NCBI GenBank assembly: GCA_963614215.1
Contig: CAVECB010000008.1
Coordinates: 1-56,395, forward strand
Direction of reading: 5' to 3'
Length of the DNA: 56,395 nt
From: CAVAWX01 sp963614215
GTDB taxonomy: Bacteria > Actinomycetota > Coriobacteriia > Coriobacteriales > QAMH01
Below, one piece after another: positions 1 through 8,219 of this stretch. Position 1 is the first letter of the stretch; each line of letters begins with the position of its first letter. The notes beneath the pieces were generated by a model that saw nothing but the letters and a program-made list of their open reading frames with translations, did no database searches and was not told the origin of the DNA. A program made the position numbers and the translations under genes.

Positions 1-146
1 GCCTTCCCGCGGGTGAACCCCATGTGCCGTGCCCTCCATCTTGCTCGTTAACGCCCAACATTCTACCCCAGCCAAAAGAGGTTGTGTGCAAGTATTCGCA
101 TCTTTCCTATAGAAGGAATGGTGAAACGACACAGCAAAACGGAGGG

Positions 147-578
147 GTGAAGGGGCAAAAGGACGCGGAAGTATGCCCCGTGCTCACAGCTTCACACACC
201 CTATCACCCGTCAATGTAGATAAGTATCACGTTCACCAAACTAAGCGTTCAGCACGCAATTACCGACATTCGGCGACACCCGAAGTCTGTTTTTGCGCGC
301 CAAATACGCAATAGTGGACTTTCGGCGACAGTGTCACCCCCGTTTACCGTCGCCCAATCCCCCCTTTTGCGCGAAAATGCCCTGAAAACGTGAACGAAAG
401 CCCCGAAACGTCGCCCAATCTCGCTTTTTGCGCAGCCCGAGCGAGGAGGCGAGCAGGTGGGTGAAAGGGTAAAGGGGCGCAGGGGGATGCCCCGTCTGCA
501 TCCGTTTCGAGCTTGGGCTTCAGCGAAGAAAAGGATGAAGGGTAAAGGGGCGCGGGGGCATGTCCCGTGCTCAAACAG
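147..578 (+). repeat. Three degenerate copies of a GGTGAAGGGG...ATGCCCCGT element
   Basis: Copies begin near 147, 457 and 534. Each has a GGTGAA/GATGAA start, a purine-rich AAGGGG run, then ATGCCCCGT or ATGTCCCGT, followed by TGC or GCTC, over about 45 bp. The AAGGGG and CCCC parts can pair weakly. Related GGTGAAAGGG sequences recur elsewhere in the window (near 23862, 25838, 45331, 46284) and apparently inside hemW (24210-24325). The copies are diverged; this is a visual alignment. Confidence 0.45.
262..437 (-). repeat. Degenerate repeat with GCGCAAAA and GATTGGGCGACG blocks
   Basis: Read on the minus strand, the blocks GCGCAAAA, about five variable bases, then GATTGGGCGACG occur at roughly 409-437 and 350-377. 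A more diverged third version (GCGCAAAA...TCGCCGAA) lies near 267-301. The spacing is about 58 bp. Function is unknown; it may be decayed intergenic repeat or terminator-like DNA. Confidence 0.35.
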
Positions 579-698
579 TCCTCGCGCTGGCGGACAGCCC
601 ACTGAGCTGTCCGTGCGCTGCGAAAACTGCGCGCGAGACACGCCCCCGCACCCTTATAGCCTCGCCCCCGCACCTTCTGTCCTTTGCAAAAAGGATGC

Positions 699-1696
699 CT
701 ATGAGGTCCAGTTGGGCTGCGTGACGCCCGACGCGCTGCAGAAGCTCGTATGGTTTGTCACCGCCGCAACATTCCAGCCCGACAAATCGCCCGTCGCCGT
801 CGATTTTATGGTAAGGAACATGGCTCTCATGCACGTGACCTTCGAGGTGTTCCAGTTCGCAAGAGGCAAAATATCCGCAAGGGAGGTGCAAGAGTCGAAC
901 GTACCGTACATGCTCGTCACCTTAGAGGTGTCCCAATTTGAAAGCGGCGAAATATCTACAAGAAGTTCGCAATGTTCAAACATTTCGGTCATACCCGTAA
1001 CCGCAGAAGTGTTCCAATTCTCGAGTCCTGAGACATTTACAAGGGAAGCACACCGTTTGAACATCTGATTCATGCCCCTCACAGCGGAGACATCCCAATT
1101 TGCAAGAGGCGAAAGATCCGCGAGGGAGGTGCAGTAGGAGAACATATAGCTCACGTCCGTCACGGCAGAGGTGTCCCAGCTCGTGAGCGGCGAGAGGTCC
1201 GAGAGAGAAGTGCAACCGTTAAACATGTATCTCATGTTCGTTACTGCCGACCTGTCAAGCTTGTCCAAGGAGAAATCAGTCAGGTTCTTACACTGTGAAA
1301 ACCAGGCTGCAAGGCTCTTCGGGGCAATCCCCTCGTCCACGACCGTGGCGGATGTTATGGAATCGACGTAATCTTTGAGCCAAGGAGCCTTGTTAGACCA
1401 AACATCGTAGGACGCGGTCTCGAAGCCCGTATAGACGGCGGTGACGGTCTTGTTCTCGAAGGTGTCGCCTGCGGCGGGCATCTCAGTGTCAGGGCGGTGG
1501 TAGAAGTTCAGGCTGCCATCATCGGCGCTGTAGACGGCAAACGAGATGTAGGTCACGGGCTCGACCACCTGGTAGCTCACGAAGTTTTGCTTCACGCTGC
1601 TCGCCTGGAAATAGGCCAGGACAGGTCCTGCGGAAAAACGAGCACAGCCGCAACGACCGCGCAGGCGGCAGCAAGCATGCGCGAGTGGCGCGACAT
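699..1696 (-). CDS. BspA-family leucine-rich-repeat surface protein, signal peptide frameshifted
   Basis: The C-terminal two thirds is a run of about six 25-residue BspA/DUF285-type repeats of the form MF..C.SL.DLSPL.NWDTS.VT.M, typical of secreted, surface-exposed adhesins. The start at 1696 is chosen because GAGGAAAG lies five bases upstream and the frame encodes a good export signal, MSRHSRMLAAACAVVAAVLV. That frame runs out of register at a T5 run (plus-strand A5, 1634-1638). Adding one T joins it to SAGPVLAYFQASSVKQN and the rest of the protein, a SipW-like signal pattern. As given, the start frame stops after about 36 codons. It could be phase variation, -1 frameshifting, a decayed gene or a sequencing error. 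The mature part alone is open from 1733 without a signal. Confidence 0.75.
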
Positions 1697-1847
1697 CCGG
1701 GCTTTCCTCACCGAAGGGCGCACGTTGCCGCACTCCCCCGAAGCGTTTTCATTCGCGCGCGCGTCATGCGAGACAGAAGCGACGGCGGCCGTGTTTTTCA
1801 GGCAATCCTCGCCAGTCGATTCGCGGCATTCAGAAGCGGCAGTGAAG

Positions 1848-1857
1848 CCCCCCCCCC
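1848..1857. repeat. C10/G10 homopolymer upstream of the BspA-like gene
   Basis: Ten consecutive C on the plus strand (G10 in the direction of the BspA-like gene), about 150 bp before its start. Eleven G would connect an ATG at 1881, preceded by GAGGTG, in frame with the ATG at 1696, giving an N-terminally extended product. Such tracts commonly change length by slippage. The rest of the 1697-2271 gap shows no gene that I can support. Confidence 0.5.
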
Positions 1858-2033
1858 AGGCATTTTCTTCGCGAACGGCATCCTCGCCACCTCATCTCCG
1901 CTTTCACCTTGGGGCTCGTCGCGGCGCCCCCGCCTTATTCCGGGCGTTTTTCTCGATGCCCGATTTCATCTGCGGGCGTGCACAACGCGCTCCTCGTGCG
2001 CATGTGCCACGCCGCAAAATATTAATGTTGCAG

Positions 2034-2063
2034 ATACTAGCAGCTTGCCACACGCAAGCACAA
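2034..2063 (-). promoter_or_regulatory. Possible promoter toward the BspA-like gene
   Basis: On the minus strand TTGTGC (2058-2063) and TAGTAT (2034-2039) are 18 bp apart, followed by an AT-rich stretch. This is about 340 bp upstream of the BspA-like start, so the link to that gene is a guess. Confidence 0.25.
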
Positions 2064-2271
2064 GTCCGCTATCTGAGCGGTCACGATGCCACCCGCTATA
2101 CGGCGCTCCACTCAATAGGCACTCTCCGCGCCCTAAGATGCCCCTTCCCTGCCCCGTGGCCAACGCGCTCGCGGCCTTCTCGAGCGGCGCCCGATGCTAA
2201 GATGAACGACGCCGGATGGGCGCCGAACAGTGCCAAACGAAACCGAACACGCGAAAGGAGCCGCGAGAGCC

Positions 2272-2961
2272 ATGACCCCCTACGAGTACATGCAGCTCGA
2301 CCGCGCCTACTTCGAGGATTTCGTCTCCCGTTCCACCTACCACTCCAACGCAATCGAGGGCAACACGCTCTCGCTGGCCGAGACCTACGCCATACAGTGG
2401 CTCGACAACTCCATGACGGTGCAGGCCACCGCCCGCGAGCTCTACGAGGCGATCAACCACAAGTACGCCCTCGAAGCGGCCATGCAGACACCCGGCGAGG
2501 AGCTTGCCGAATCCTTGGTGAAGCGCGTCGCCGGCCTCATCAACAAAAACATACACGAGACAAACGACTATCGAAACGTGCAGGTCGTCATATGGGGCGC
2601 GGAGCACATCCCGCCGGCGCCGGAGCAGGTGCGCGCGCAGATGATGGAGCACGTGCACCTCTATAACCTCGACGTGCGGGCAGGCAAAGATCCCTTCGAG
2701 CGCGAGGCGGAGTTCCACGTCAAGTTCGAGGCGACGCATCCGTTCGAGGACGGCAACGGCAGGACGGGCAGGATCTTGATGCAGCGCGGCCTGATGGCCT
2801 CGGGGCTCGCGCCGGCCGTCATCAAAAAAGAGGAGCGTGCGCGCTATCTGGAGATGCTGGCGAACAGAAACGTCGCCGGGCTTGCCGGGCTTTTGCGCGA
2901 GGCCTGCGCCGCTGAGGACGCACGCATCAAAGCCTTCAAGGAAGCGCGCCAAACCGAATAA
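2272..2961 (+). CDS. Fic-family AMP-transferase with N-terminal inhibitory motif
   Basis: The product is a Fic/DOC protein, a family that usually transfers AMP from ATP to a hydroxyl on a target protein. The core motif HPFEDGNGRTGR starts near residue 156 and has the catalytic His and all phosphate-binding residues. Residues 25-31 read S-N-A-I-E-G-N, the (S/T)xxxE(G/N) inhibitory helix of class II Fic proteins, whose Glu blocks productive ATP binding. The protein should therefore be self-inhibited. I chose ATG 2272 with AAAGGAG eleven bases upstream; a GTG at 2230 extends the frame by 14 residues but has no site. No antitoxin partner is adjacent. TAAGAT at about 2199 may be a -10 element. The target is not predictable. 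Confidence 0.88.
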   Translation: MTPYEYMQLDRAYFEDFVSRSTYHSNAIEGNTLSLAETYAIQWLDNSMTVQATARELYEAINHKYALEAAMQTPGEELAESLVKRVAGLINKNIHETNDYRNVQVVIWGAEHIPPAPEQVRAQMMEHVHLYNLDVRAGKDPFEREAEFHVKFEATHPFEDGNGRTGRILMQRGLMASGLAPAVIKKEERARYLEMLANRNVAGLAGLLREACAAEDARIKAFKEARQTE

Positions 2962-3102
2962 GCCTCAGGGCTGCCGTCGCGCCCCTTCGAGCGCCCCGGC
3001 TACCACTTCGTCAGGCGCGGAGGTGCTCAAGCGAGACGCGGGTAGCGACGACTGTCGGGTTTCCGAGGATCGTGAAAGAGCGGGGACTGCAGACGGCGGC
3101 CT

Positions 3103-3483
3103 TTAGGCATATCCCATCTGGTCGACTTGGGCCTCGTCCATGCCGAAATAGTGCCCCACCTCGTGCACGACGGTGCGGCGCACCTCCTCGGCCAGCTCGG
3201 CGGCATTTTCGCACATGCGCTCGTGCGGGCCTTTGAATATGGTGATGCTGTCGGGCAAATCGCCGCTGTAGTAGTCGCCGCGCTCGTAGAGGTTCACCCC
3301 GGAGTACAGCCCCAGCATGTCCCCCGTGCCGCCGTCGGCAATATCGTCGGCGCGCTGTTCGGCGCTTGGCTCGTCTTCCACGAGAAAGACCACGTTGTCC
3401 AGCTCGTCGAGAAATTCTGCGGGAATTGAGTCGATGGCATCTGAAACCATCTCGTCGAATTGCCCGTCATCCACCTTCACCAT
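3103..3483 (-). CDS. Zincin-like metallopeptidase family protein
   Basis: This short cytoplasmic protein (126 residues) carries VVHEVGHYFGM near its C-terminus, the HExxH zinc-binding and catalytic motif of the small zincin family (PF06262 type) common in actinobacteria. The N-terminal half is acidic, with FLDELDNVVFLVEDEP. No signal peptide is seen. The start at 3483 follows GGGAGGGAG and leaves 16 bp after the stop of the ZIP transporter gene, so the two probably form one transcript. The physiological substrate of this family is not established. Confidence 0.82.
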   Translation of the reverse strand: MVKVDDGQFDEMVSDAIDSIPAEFLDELDNVVFLVEDEPSAEQRADDIADGGTGDMLGLYSGVNLYERGDYYSGDLPDSITIFKGPHERMCENAAELAEEVRRTVVHEVGHYFGMDEAQVDQMGYA

Positions 3484-3499
3484 GCGCTCTCCCTCCCCT

Positions 3500-4384
3500 T
3501 TATCCAAGGCGCGACGCCACGACCACGATGAGAAAACCAGCGACGCAGCCTACGGCAGACACCCAGGCCGGGTGGCTGCGCACGAGGCGGCCGGCCAACT
3601 CCATGACGAGTATGTAGCAAATCATGCCCGCAGCGGCCGCGACGAAAAAGACCATGACCTCCTCGGGCACCGCATGCGAAAGTGCCGCCATGAGCAGGCC
3701 ACCTGCGAAGGTGGAGAAGGTGACGGCGGCGACCACGGCGCGGCGCGTGGTCGGGCGGCTTGCCTTCAGCGTGGAGAAGAGCAACATGCCCACGGGGATG
3801 TTGTGCAAGGCGATGGCAAAGGCGTAAAGCGCGCCGTCGGCCGGTGCGGAAAGCGCGACGCTGTAGACGGCCATGCCCTCGATGACGTTGTGCAAGACGA
3901 TGGCGACGGCCGAGATGATGCCAATGTGCACGGCGTTGCCCGCGGAAGGCGCATGCGCGTGCGTGGCGTCGGCGTTTTCAATAGCGGGGCCGTCGGCATT
4001 TTCAACGGCAGTGCCGGCATGCCCAGTACCGGCATGATCGGCGTCGTCATGCGCTCCGTGCGCGGCATGCGTGCCGCCCGCATCGTGATCAGGGATGGCG
4101 CCGTCCAAGGCCACAAGGCCGACAAACCCCACGACGGCGCCCACGACGACCTGTATATAGGCGCCCTCCTCGCAACCTTCGAAAAGCTCCGGGCCCAAAT
4201 CGAAGAGAAGCAGCGCGAGCATGGAGCCGGCGGCAAGCGCGATGGAGAAGTGCTCGATGCGAGCCGCGCCGCGCGAGAGGCGCACCACAAGGCCGCCGAG
4301 CACGATGGTCGCGCCGGCGAGAAGCGATATGAGAAGTGCTACGGCCACAGCTCTCCTTCGTCGAAAACGGGCGTCTAACCCCAT
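3500..4384 (-). CDS. ZIP-family divalent metal transporter
   Basis: A polytopic membrane protein of the ZIP type, which usually moves zinc or related divalent cations into the cytoplasm. The metal-binding helices are recognisable as HNVIEGMAV and HNIPVGM. Between the third and fourth helices is a loop extremely rich in His, Asp and Ala with several DHA/HAAHG pieces, expected to bind metal. The first helix follows an Arg-rich start. ATG 4384 is preferred to a TTG at 4426, though neither has a strong ribosome-binding site. The downstream zincin gene would use such a metal, which may explain the pairing; that is inference. Confidence 0.85.
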   Translation of the reverse strand: MGLDARFRRRRAVAVALLISLLAGATIVLGGLVVRLSRGAARIEHFSIALAAGSMLALLLFDLGPELFEGCEEGAYIQVVVGAVVGFVGLVALDGAIPDHDAGGTHAAHGAHDDADHAGTGHAGTAVENADGPAIENADATHAHAPSAGNAVHIGIISAVAIVLHNVIEGMAVYSVALSAPADGALYAFAIALHNIPVGMLLFSTLKASRPTTRRAVVAAVTFSTFAGGLLMAALSHAVPEEVMVFFVAAAAGMICYILVMELAGRLVRSHPAWVSAVGCVAGFLIVVVASRLG

Positions 4385-4583
4385 GATAGGGCAAACATCC
4401 GCATATGCCGCGCAGCAGCTCGGCAACGCTTTACCCCGAAGTATCGCCGGGTATTTGGCACGCCACGCCGCGCGAAAAGCGCTTTTTCAGCACACGGAGC
4501 CTGCGCACAAGAAGGCTACAATAGGACGCCTACGTGAACCGGCGTGGACGAGCTGTGCACGCACGCTAAAAAAGGAGCGCCCC

Positions 4584-5798
4584 ATGGCCAAGATCGAGAT
4601 GAAGACCCCGCTCGTCGAGATGGACGGCGACGAGATGACGCGCATCATCTGGCAGATGATCAAAGACGAGCTGCTTGCGCCCTACGTCGAGCTGAACACC
4701 GAATACTACGACCTGGGGCTGGCGCACCGCGACGAGACGCGTGACGCCGTCACGGTCGAGGCGGCCGAGGCCACGAAGAAATACGGCGTGGCGGTGAAGT
4801 GCGCGACCATCACCCCCAACGCCGCGCGCATGGAAGAATACGACCTGCACGAGATGTGGAAAAGCCCCAACGGCACCATACGCGCCATGCTCGACGGCAC
4901 GGTCTTTCGCGCTCCCATCCTCGTGCGCGGCATCGAGCCGTACGTGCGTACCTGGAAAAAGCCCATCACCATCGCGCGTCACGCCTACGGCGACCTCTAC
5001 CGCGACGTCGAGATGCGCGTGCCGGGCGCGGGCAAGGTAGAGCTGGTCTTCACCCCACAAGGCGGCGGCGAGGGACAGCGCCTGTGCGTGCACGAGTTTT
5101 CGGGCCCTGGCATCGCCGAGGGCATGCACAACCTGGACGATTCCATTGAAGGCTTTGCGCGCAGCTGCTTTTCCTACGCACTCGAGACCGGCCAAGATCT
5201 GTGGTTTGCCGCCAAAGACACCATCTCGAAGACCTACGACCACCGCTTCAAGGACGTCTTTGCCGAAATCTACGCCGCCGAATACGAGCAGCGCTTTTCC
5301 GAGGCGCACATCGAGTACTTCTACACCTTGATCGACGACGCCGTCGCCCGCGTCATGCGCAGCGAGGGCGGCTTCATCTGGGCATGTAAAAACTACGATG
5401 GCGACGTGATGAGCGACATGGTCTCGACGGCCTTCGGCAGCCTGGCCATGATGACGAGCGTGCTGGTCAGCCCGCACGGCTGGTGGGAATACGAGGCCGC
5501 GCACGGCACGGTGCAACGCCACTACTACAAGCACCTGAAAGGACAGCCTACCTCCACGAACCCCATCGCAACCATCTTCGCGTGGACGGGCGCATTGAAA
5601 AAGCGCGGCGAGTTGGACGCCACGCCGGAACTTGCGGCGTTTGCGGACAAGCTGGAGGCGGCCACAATCGCCACGGTGGAAGGCGGGCAGATGACGGGTG
5701 ACCTTGCGGCCATCACGACCCTGCCCAACCCGAAAAAGCTCGGCACCGAGGAGTTCATCGCGGCCATCGCCTCCGAGCTGGCCGCCCGCTGCGCATAA
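4584..5798 (+). CDS. icd: NADP-dependent isocitrate dehydrogenase, eukaryote-like type
   Basis: Converts isocitrate and NADP+ to 2-oxoglutarate, CO2 and NADPH. The 404-residue protein begins KIEMKTPLVEMDGDEMTRI, the hallmark of the homodimeric type also found in mitochondria and bifidobacteria, unlike the E. coli enzyme. ISKTYDHRFKDVF and the YEAAHGTVQRHY stretch near the end are conserved substrate and cofactor regions. The start has AAAGGAG six bases upstream, and TACAAT at 4517-4522 is a good -10 candidate. It is transcribed alone on the plus strand, divergent from the ZIP operon. Confidence 0.95.
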   Translation: MAKIEMKTPLVEMDGDEMTRIIWQMIKDELLAPYVELNTEYYDLGLAHRDETRDAVTVEAAEATKKYGVAVKCATITPNAARMEEYDLHEMWKSPNGTIRAMLDGTVFRAPILVRGIEPYVRTWKKPITIARHAYGDLYRDVEMRVPGAGKVELVFTPQGGGEGQRLCVHEFSGPGIAEGMHNLDDSIEGFARSCFSYALETGQDLWFAAKDTISKTYDHRFKDVFAEIYAAEYEQRFSEAHIEYFYTLIDDAVARVMRSEGGFIWACKNYDGDVMSDMVSTAFGSLAMMTSVLVSPHGWWEYEAAHGTVQRHYYKHLKGQPTSTNPIATIFAWTGALKKRGELDATPELAAFADKLEAATIATVEGGQMTGDLAAITTLPNPKKLGTEEFIAAIASELAARCA

Positions 5799-5805
5799 AA
5801 AGGAC

Positions 5806-5837
5806 GGGGCGCACGCTAGAAAAAGCGCCCCGAAAAA
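5806..5837. terminator. Possible hairpin after icd
   Basis: GGGGCGC (5806-5812) and GCGCCCC (5825-5831) can pair over a 12-base loop. The plus strand continues with A rather than T; on the minus strand the hairpin is followed, two bases later, by a T-run. Its terminator role in the icd direction is therefore doubtful. Confidence 0.35.
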
Positions 5838-5936
5838 ACGCCCCCGAGCGCTGCACGCGGAGGCGAGAGCACGTCGAAGGGGTCGGCGACGCCCGCGCAC
5901 CCCTTCATCATAGAAAACGACGACGAGGAGCATGAA

Positions 5937-8051
5937 GTGGACGAGGTTTTCGCCGCCGAGCAGGCGCACCTGAGCGCGACGCACGCACGGCTATCCGAGA
6001 TACGCGACGAGCTGGAGGAAAAGCGCGCGGCAAACGAGGCCGCCGCAGCCGCCGACGTGCACAGCATGAACGAGGAGCTGACGCTCGATTTCGCCGACGA
6101 CGTGATGGACCAAGAGTCGCTCACCGAGATGAAGGGCGTGAGCGACGTGATCGACCTCTACAACCAGCGCCAGGCAACGCTCGTGGAGGACCTGCGCCGC
6201 GCCTACCTGCTCTTGCAGCGCCCCTACTTCGCCAAGGTGACGCTGTACTTTCCCCGACTGGGCAAGGAAGACGACGTCTACATTGGGCGCGCAGGGATGG
6301 GCGACCCGGACACGATGGAGCAGATTGTCGTCGACTGGCGCAGCCCCGTGGCCGAGACCTACTACAACCAGAGCACGGGCGCGACCTCGTACATGGCAAA
6401 CGGGCGCGAGATCTCCTGCGATTTGCGCGTGCGCCGCCAGTTCGACATCGAGGGCGACCAGCTGAAGGCCTGCTTCGACACGACCGTGGCCATCCAAGAC
6501 CCGCTGCTGCTGAAAGCGCTGTCGTCGCGGCACTCCGACAAGCTGCGCGACATCACCCAGACCATACAGCGCGAGCAAAACGAGATTGTGCGCCACAAGG
6601 ACGTGCCCGCCATGCTGGTAAACGGCATCGCCGGCTCGGGCAAGACCTCGGTCATGCTCCAGCGCATCGCCTGGCTGCTCTACCAGGACCGCAAGACCCT
6701 CGACGCGAGGTTAATTCGCCTCTTCACCCCTTCCCCGCTGTTTGCAAGCTATATCGCCGACGTGCTGCCGGGCATGGGCGAGCGAAACCCGCGCATACTC
6801 ACCTGGGACTCGTTTGCCGCCTCGCTCGATTTGGGCGGCCGCGCGGCGGGAGGACCGGACAGCGCACAGCAGATGCGGCACCTTGAAGAGCTGGTAAAAA
6901 GCGCGCAGCTGGAGGCAGGCGACCTCAGGCCGTTGCGCGTCGGCGGGCGCACCCTCGTGTCCGTAAACCAGATAAAGAGCGTGCTGGGCAAGTTCAAGCG
7001 CGTCTCCCCCAGCCCGCGCCTGGCCGCGCTGGCAGGCGACGAGCTGCACGCGCGCCTCGATTCCAGGGTGAAAAAACTCGCACACGAAGACAGCTTGCGC
7101 CGCGAGGTGGAGGCACTCGACATCCCTTCGATGATGGACGTATTCGGGCGCACGGTCGACCTCGACGAGGAAGACGACGAGACGGCCGCGCGGCTGCTGA
7201 AGCGCTACGCCGAGGTCGTCTACGGGCAGCCGGCCCACGAGCTGGTGGACGCCGGCGCGTGGATTGCCTTCGACAAGCTGGGCATGCGCCTGCTGGGCGC
7301 TGGCTCGCTGGACGCGCCCACATGGATGTACCTGCGCTTGCTCGTGGCCGACGTGGCCGAGCGCGAGGTGCGCTACGTGATGGTCGACGAGGTGCAAGAC
7401 TACAGCGAGGCGCAGCTCATGGTGCTCGCGGCGCAGTTCCCGCGCGCGCATTTCCTTTTGCTGGGCGACGAAAACCAGGCCATACGCGAGGGCTGCGCGA
7501 GCTTCTCGCAGGTAAAAGACGTGTTTGCCGCCTCGCATGGGGAGGTCTGCGAGATGCGCCTGGCCACGAGCTATCGTTGCACCCCGCAGGTCACAGCCCT
7601 CTTCACAACGCTGCTCGCCGACGGCCAGCACGTGCACGCCGATTCGGTGCAGCGCGAAGGCAGCGCACCGGATATCGCCGTGGCTCCAGACGAGGACGCC
7701 TATCTGGCGGCGCTGCGCAAGCGCGTGGATGCAGCGCGCGGCAAAGAAGGGCTGTGCGCGGTGATTGCGCCCGGCAAGAAGAGGGCGCGCACGCTGGCTG
7801 CGGCGCTGGAAGACGTGGCCTGCGTGGCCGACGAAAGCGACCCGTTGCCGGCATCCGGAGTCTTCGTCATCGACCTTGCGCATGCCAAGGGTCTGGAATT
7901 CGACCGCGTGGTCGTGGTCGACGCCGACGCGCGCATCTACCCCGCCGACGACCTTGCGCGCCGCAGGCTCTACACGGCCATATCGCGCGCCACAAGCGAG
8001 GTGTCCGTGCTCGCGTGCGGCACGCTCTCGCCGCTTCTGCAGCAAAAATAG
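5937..8051 (+). CDS. helD: HelD-like UvrD-type ATPase (RNA polymerase recycling)
   Basis: A 704-residue superfamily 1 helicase-like ATPase of the HelD type, which in other Gram-positive bacteria releases stalled RNA polymerase from DNA. The N-terminus is a charged coiled coil, as in HelD arms that reach into the polymerase. Walker A, GIAGSGKTS, starts near residue 230, and the Walker B region reads YVMVDEVQDYSEAQ. LLGDENQAI and the late motifs GLEFDRVVVVDAD and LYTAISRA are all present, so the motor should be active. The start is GTG 5937 with GAGGAG six bases upstream. The gene stands alone between icd and a convergent aminotransferase gene. Confidence 0.88.
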   Translation: MDEVFAAEQAHLSATHARLSEIRDELEEKRAANEAAAAADVHSMNEELTLDFADDVMDQESLTEMKGVSDVIDLYNQRQATLVEDLRRAYLLLQRPYFAKVTLYFPRLGKEDDVYIGRAGMGDPDTMEQIVVDWRSPVAETYYNQSTGATSYMANGREISCDLRVRRQFDIEGDQLKACFDTTVAIQDPLLLKALSSRHSDKLRDITQTIQREQNEIVRHKDVPAMLVNGIAGSGKTSVMLQRIAWLLYQDRKTLDARLIRLFTPSPLFASYIADVLPGMGERNPRILTWDSFAASLDLGGRAAGGPDSAQQMRHLEELVKSAQLEAGDLRPLRVGGRTLVSVNQIKSVLGKFKRVSPSPRLAALAGDELHARLDSRVKKLAHEDSLRREVEALDIPSMMDVFGRTVDLDEEDDETAARLLKRYAEVVYGQPAHELVDAGAWIAFDKLGMRLLGAGSLDAPTWMYLRLLVADVAEREVRYVMVDEVQDYSEAQLMVLAAQFPRAHFLLLGDENQAIREGCASFSQVKDVFAASHGEVCEMRLATSYRCTPQVTALFTTLLADGQHVHADSVQREGSAPDIAVAPDEDAYLAALRKRVDAARGKEGLCAVIAPGKKRARTLAAALEDVACVADESDPLPASGVFVIDLAHAKGLEFDRVVVVDADARIYPADDLARRRLYTAISRATSEVSVLACGTLSPLLQQK

Positions 8052-8219
8052 AAGCGCGAGCAGACGGCGCGGGCGCGGAAAGAGACGCGGGCGGGCGGCA
8101 AGGCACGCAGAGCAGGGATGTTCATCGAAAACGAGCAATCCCGCAACAGAGCGCGCAGAGGCATTTACCATGCACGCCAACATGCGTTTTAGGTTGCATG
8201 GGCGTGGAGCCGCTATGCC

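Larger units (their letters stand above)
1..698. other. Gene-poor repeat-rich region downstream of BspA-like gene
   Basis: I see no convincing gene here: the open frames have no ribosome-binding site, family motif or sensible composition. The stretch holds two families of degenerate short repeats, listed separately, and lies beyond the 3' end of the minus-strand BspA-like gene. No clear rho-independent terminator is visible. Confidence 0.5.

Noticed and set aside
24..314. 96-codon plus-strand open frame
   Set aside because: No ribosome-binding site, no recognisable domain, and it lies across the degenerate repeats.
4566..5984. Minus-strand frame across isocitrate dehydrogenase
   Set aside because: The plus-strand enzyme is unmistakable; this frame has no motif or ribosome-binding site.
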